A DNA stretch of 38,359 nucleotides from Limiplasma sp048370855 (GTDB lineage Bacteria; Bacillota; Clostridia; Christensenellales; Aristaeellaceae), in NCBI GenBank assembly GCA_048370855.1, contig DBGEOK010000030.1, forward strand, positions 1 to 38,359. Direction: 5' to 3'. The notes below the pieces were generated by a model. The model had not been told where the DNA came from. It ran no database searches and saw only the letters and a list, made by a program, of their open reading frames with translations. Both the position numbers and the translations under genes were made by a program. Shown in pieces: positions 37,982 to 38,359 of this stretch. Positions within the stretch are counted from its first letter, which is position 1, and the number at the start of each line of letters is the position of its first letter.

Positions 37982-38160
37982 TCAGGCCGTCGAAAAAGCC
38001 CGCCATTCGGCGCGCTTTTCCGCCGAGGACTGTCGGAAGTGTTTGCGGCAAAGCCGCAAACTCCCCGCCCGCCTGGCAAAGCCAGGCGATACGATTTTAT
38101 TTGGAGAGGCTGTCGCCCCTCCAAACCACCCCCAAATAGGTTTATCAACAGTCTGAGGCC
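37978..38160 (-). mobile_element. repeat B copy 3, MITE-like element
   Basis: About 183 bases with imperfect terminal inverted repeats (about 22 bases): left GGCCTCAGGCCGTCGAAAA and right, reverse complemented, GGCCTCAGACTGTTGATAA (about three-quarters identical over the full ends). The inside holds GTTTGCGGC-AAA-GCCGCAAAC (38041-38061), GCCTGGC-AAA-GCCAGGC (38071-38087), GATACGATTT, and TTGGAG...CTCCAA (38101-38124). It carries no gene. The related copies near 22.0 and 26.6 kb keep only parts. It lies between two near-identical terminator hairpins. A non-autonomous transposable element is the best reading, but no transposase or target-site logic has been proved. Confidence 0.55.
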
Positions 38161-38193
38161 GGAGGATCGCTTGAAGCGCCCTCCGGCCTTTTT
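38157..38193 (+). terminator. right copy of the duplicated terminator
   Basis: GGCCGGAGG (38157-38165) and CCTCCGGCC (38180-38188) pair, with an inner CGCT-TGA-AGCG, followed by TTTTT. A strong intrinsic terminator, probably ending transcription of the purC-dehydratase-GNAT operon or of the element. Confidence 0.85.
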
Positions 38194-38250
38194 GCCGGGC
38201 GGCGCCGGTATAGCGGCGATGCGAATGGTCCCATGCTTGAGCCGTTTTGA

Positions 38251-38359
38251 ATGGATGAAAAAAATCGTCAAAAAAGTATCATTCACCGTCAAGGTATCCA
38301 AAAAGTAATCGAAATTCCTTTAAGCGACAGCGAACAAGACCGCATGGCTGCTTCTGCTA
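38251..38359 (+). pseudogene. C-terminal fragment of a lactate/malate dehydrogenase, cut by the window edge
   Basis: An open frame starting right after an in-frame TGA and running off the window. From about 38275 it reads SIIHRQGIQKVIEIPLSD and then SEQDRMAASA, which aligns without gaps to the usual C-terminal end of the LDH/MDH family (pattern PVVLGxNGVEKVxELPLxDxE...KSA). The preceding ~8 residues do not fit. Codons are AT-rich (CCT, TTA, CGT, AAA, GTA) unlike the neighbouring genes. The N-terminal NAD-binding and catalytic parts are absent, so this is a fragment, either a real gene remnant or an assembly join at the contig end. Confidence 0.5.

Noticed and set aside
38255..38308. 17-residue Lys/Val-rich frame near the window end
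   Set aside because: No ribosome-binding site and overlaps the dehydrogenase-like frame; likely chance.
1..38359. CRISPR arrays, tRNA and rRNA genes, prophage modules, toxin-antitoxin pairs
   Set aside because: No regularly spaced direct repeats, cloverleaf sequences, phage structural genes or typical small paired genes were found by eye.

Overview
The window looks like a chromosomal segment of an uncultured, GC-rich, endospore-forming Clostridia species, probably gut-associated (inference). The evidence is two sporulation-specific genes (spoIIR, yunB), Gram-positive ribosome-binding sites (GGAGG-type) with some GTG/TTG starts, a class A penicillin-binding protein, secreted SH3/peptidoglycan-binding proteins, a YugP-type zinc peptidase and SigA-type promoters with 16-17 bp spacers. 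I see no rRNA, tRNA, CRISPR array, prophage or intact transposase. About 28 protein genes are supported; most other long open frames are antisense shadows typical of GC-rich DNA.

Layout. 1-5.0 kb: minus-strand M28 peptidase and a large secreted propeller/solute-binding-like protein. 5.1-7.5 kb: two-gene ABC transporter. 7.6-10.1 kb: methyltransferase, AraC/GyrI-like regulator and a convergent DUF5131 protein. 10.3-13.1 kb: a thioredoxin-reductase-like flavoprotein whose NADPH-binding motif is missing, then two secreted proteins. 13.1-13.55 kb: a gene-free stretch with a dispersed hairpin repeat and a candidate structured RNA ending in a terminator. 13.55-18.8 kb (minus): YgiQ radical SAM protein, a membrane protein with extracellular Ig-like repeats and a long acidic tail, and YunB. 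19-21.8 kb: bifunctional PBP1A. 21.8-22.3 kb: repeats. 22.3-24.8 kb (minus): an unrecognised 827-residue protein. 25-28.4 kb: a peptidoglycan-binding exoprotein, an RpiR regulator and SpoIIR. 28.6-32.5 kb: a compact plus-strand run (YugP-like peptidase, nuclease-XPD-type helicase fusion, TraB/GumN protein). 32.5-34.9 kb (minus): overlapping flippase-like and MATE genes. 35.2-37.8 kb: purC, a CapE-type sugar-nucleotide dehydratase and a GNAT protein. 37.8-38.36 kb: a MITE-like element between duplicated terminator hairpins, then an AT-richer fragment matching the C-terminus of lactate/malate dehydrogenase at the window edge.

Functional themes are the cell envelope and sporulation (PBP1A, SpoIIR, YunB, peptidoglycan-binding and secreted proteins, flippase-like protein), small-molecule export (ABC, MATE) and housekeeping enzymes. 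No single large new pathway is evident. The least explained signals are the structured region at 13.26-13.54 kb, the two dispersed hairpin-repeat families (A and B) whose stems vary with compensating changes, the ferredoxin-type thioredoxin reductase candidate, and the 827-residue unknown protein.
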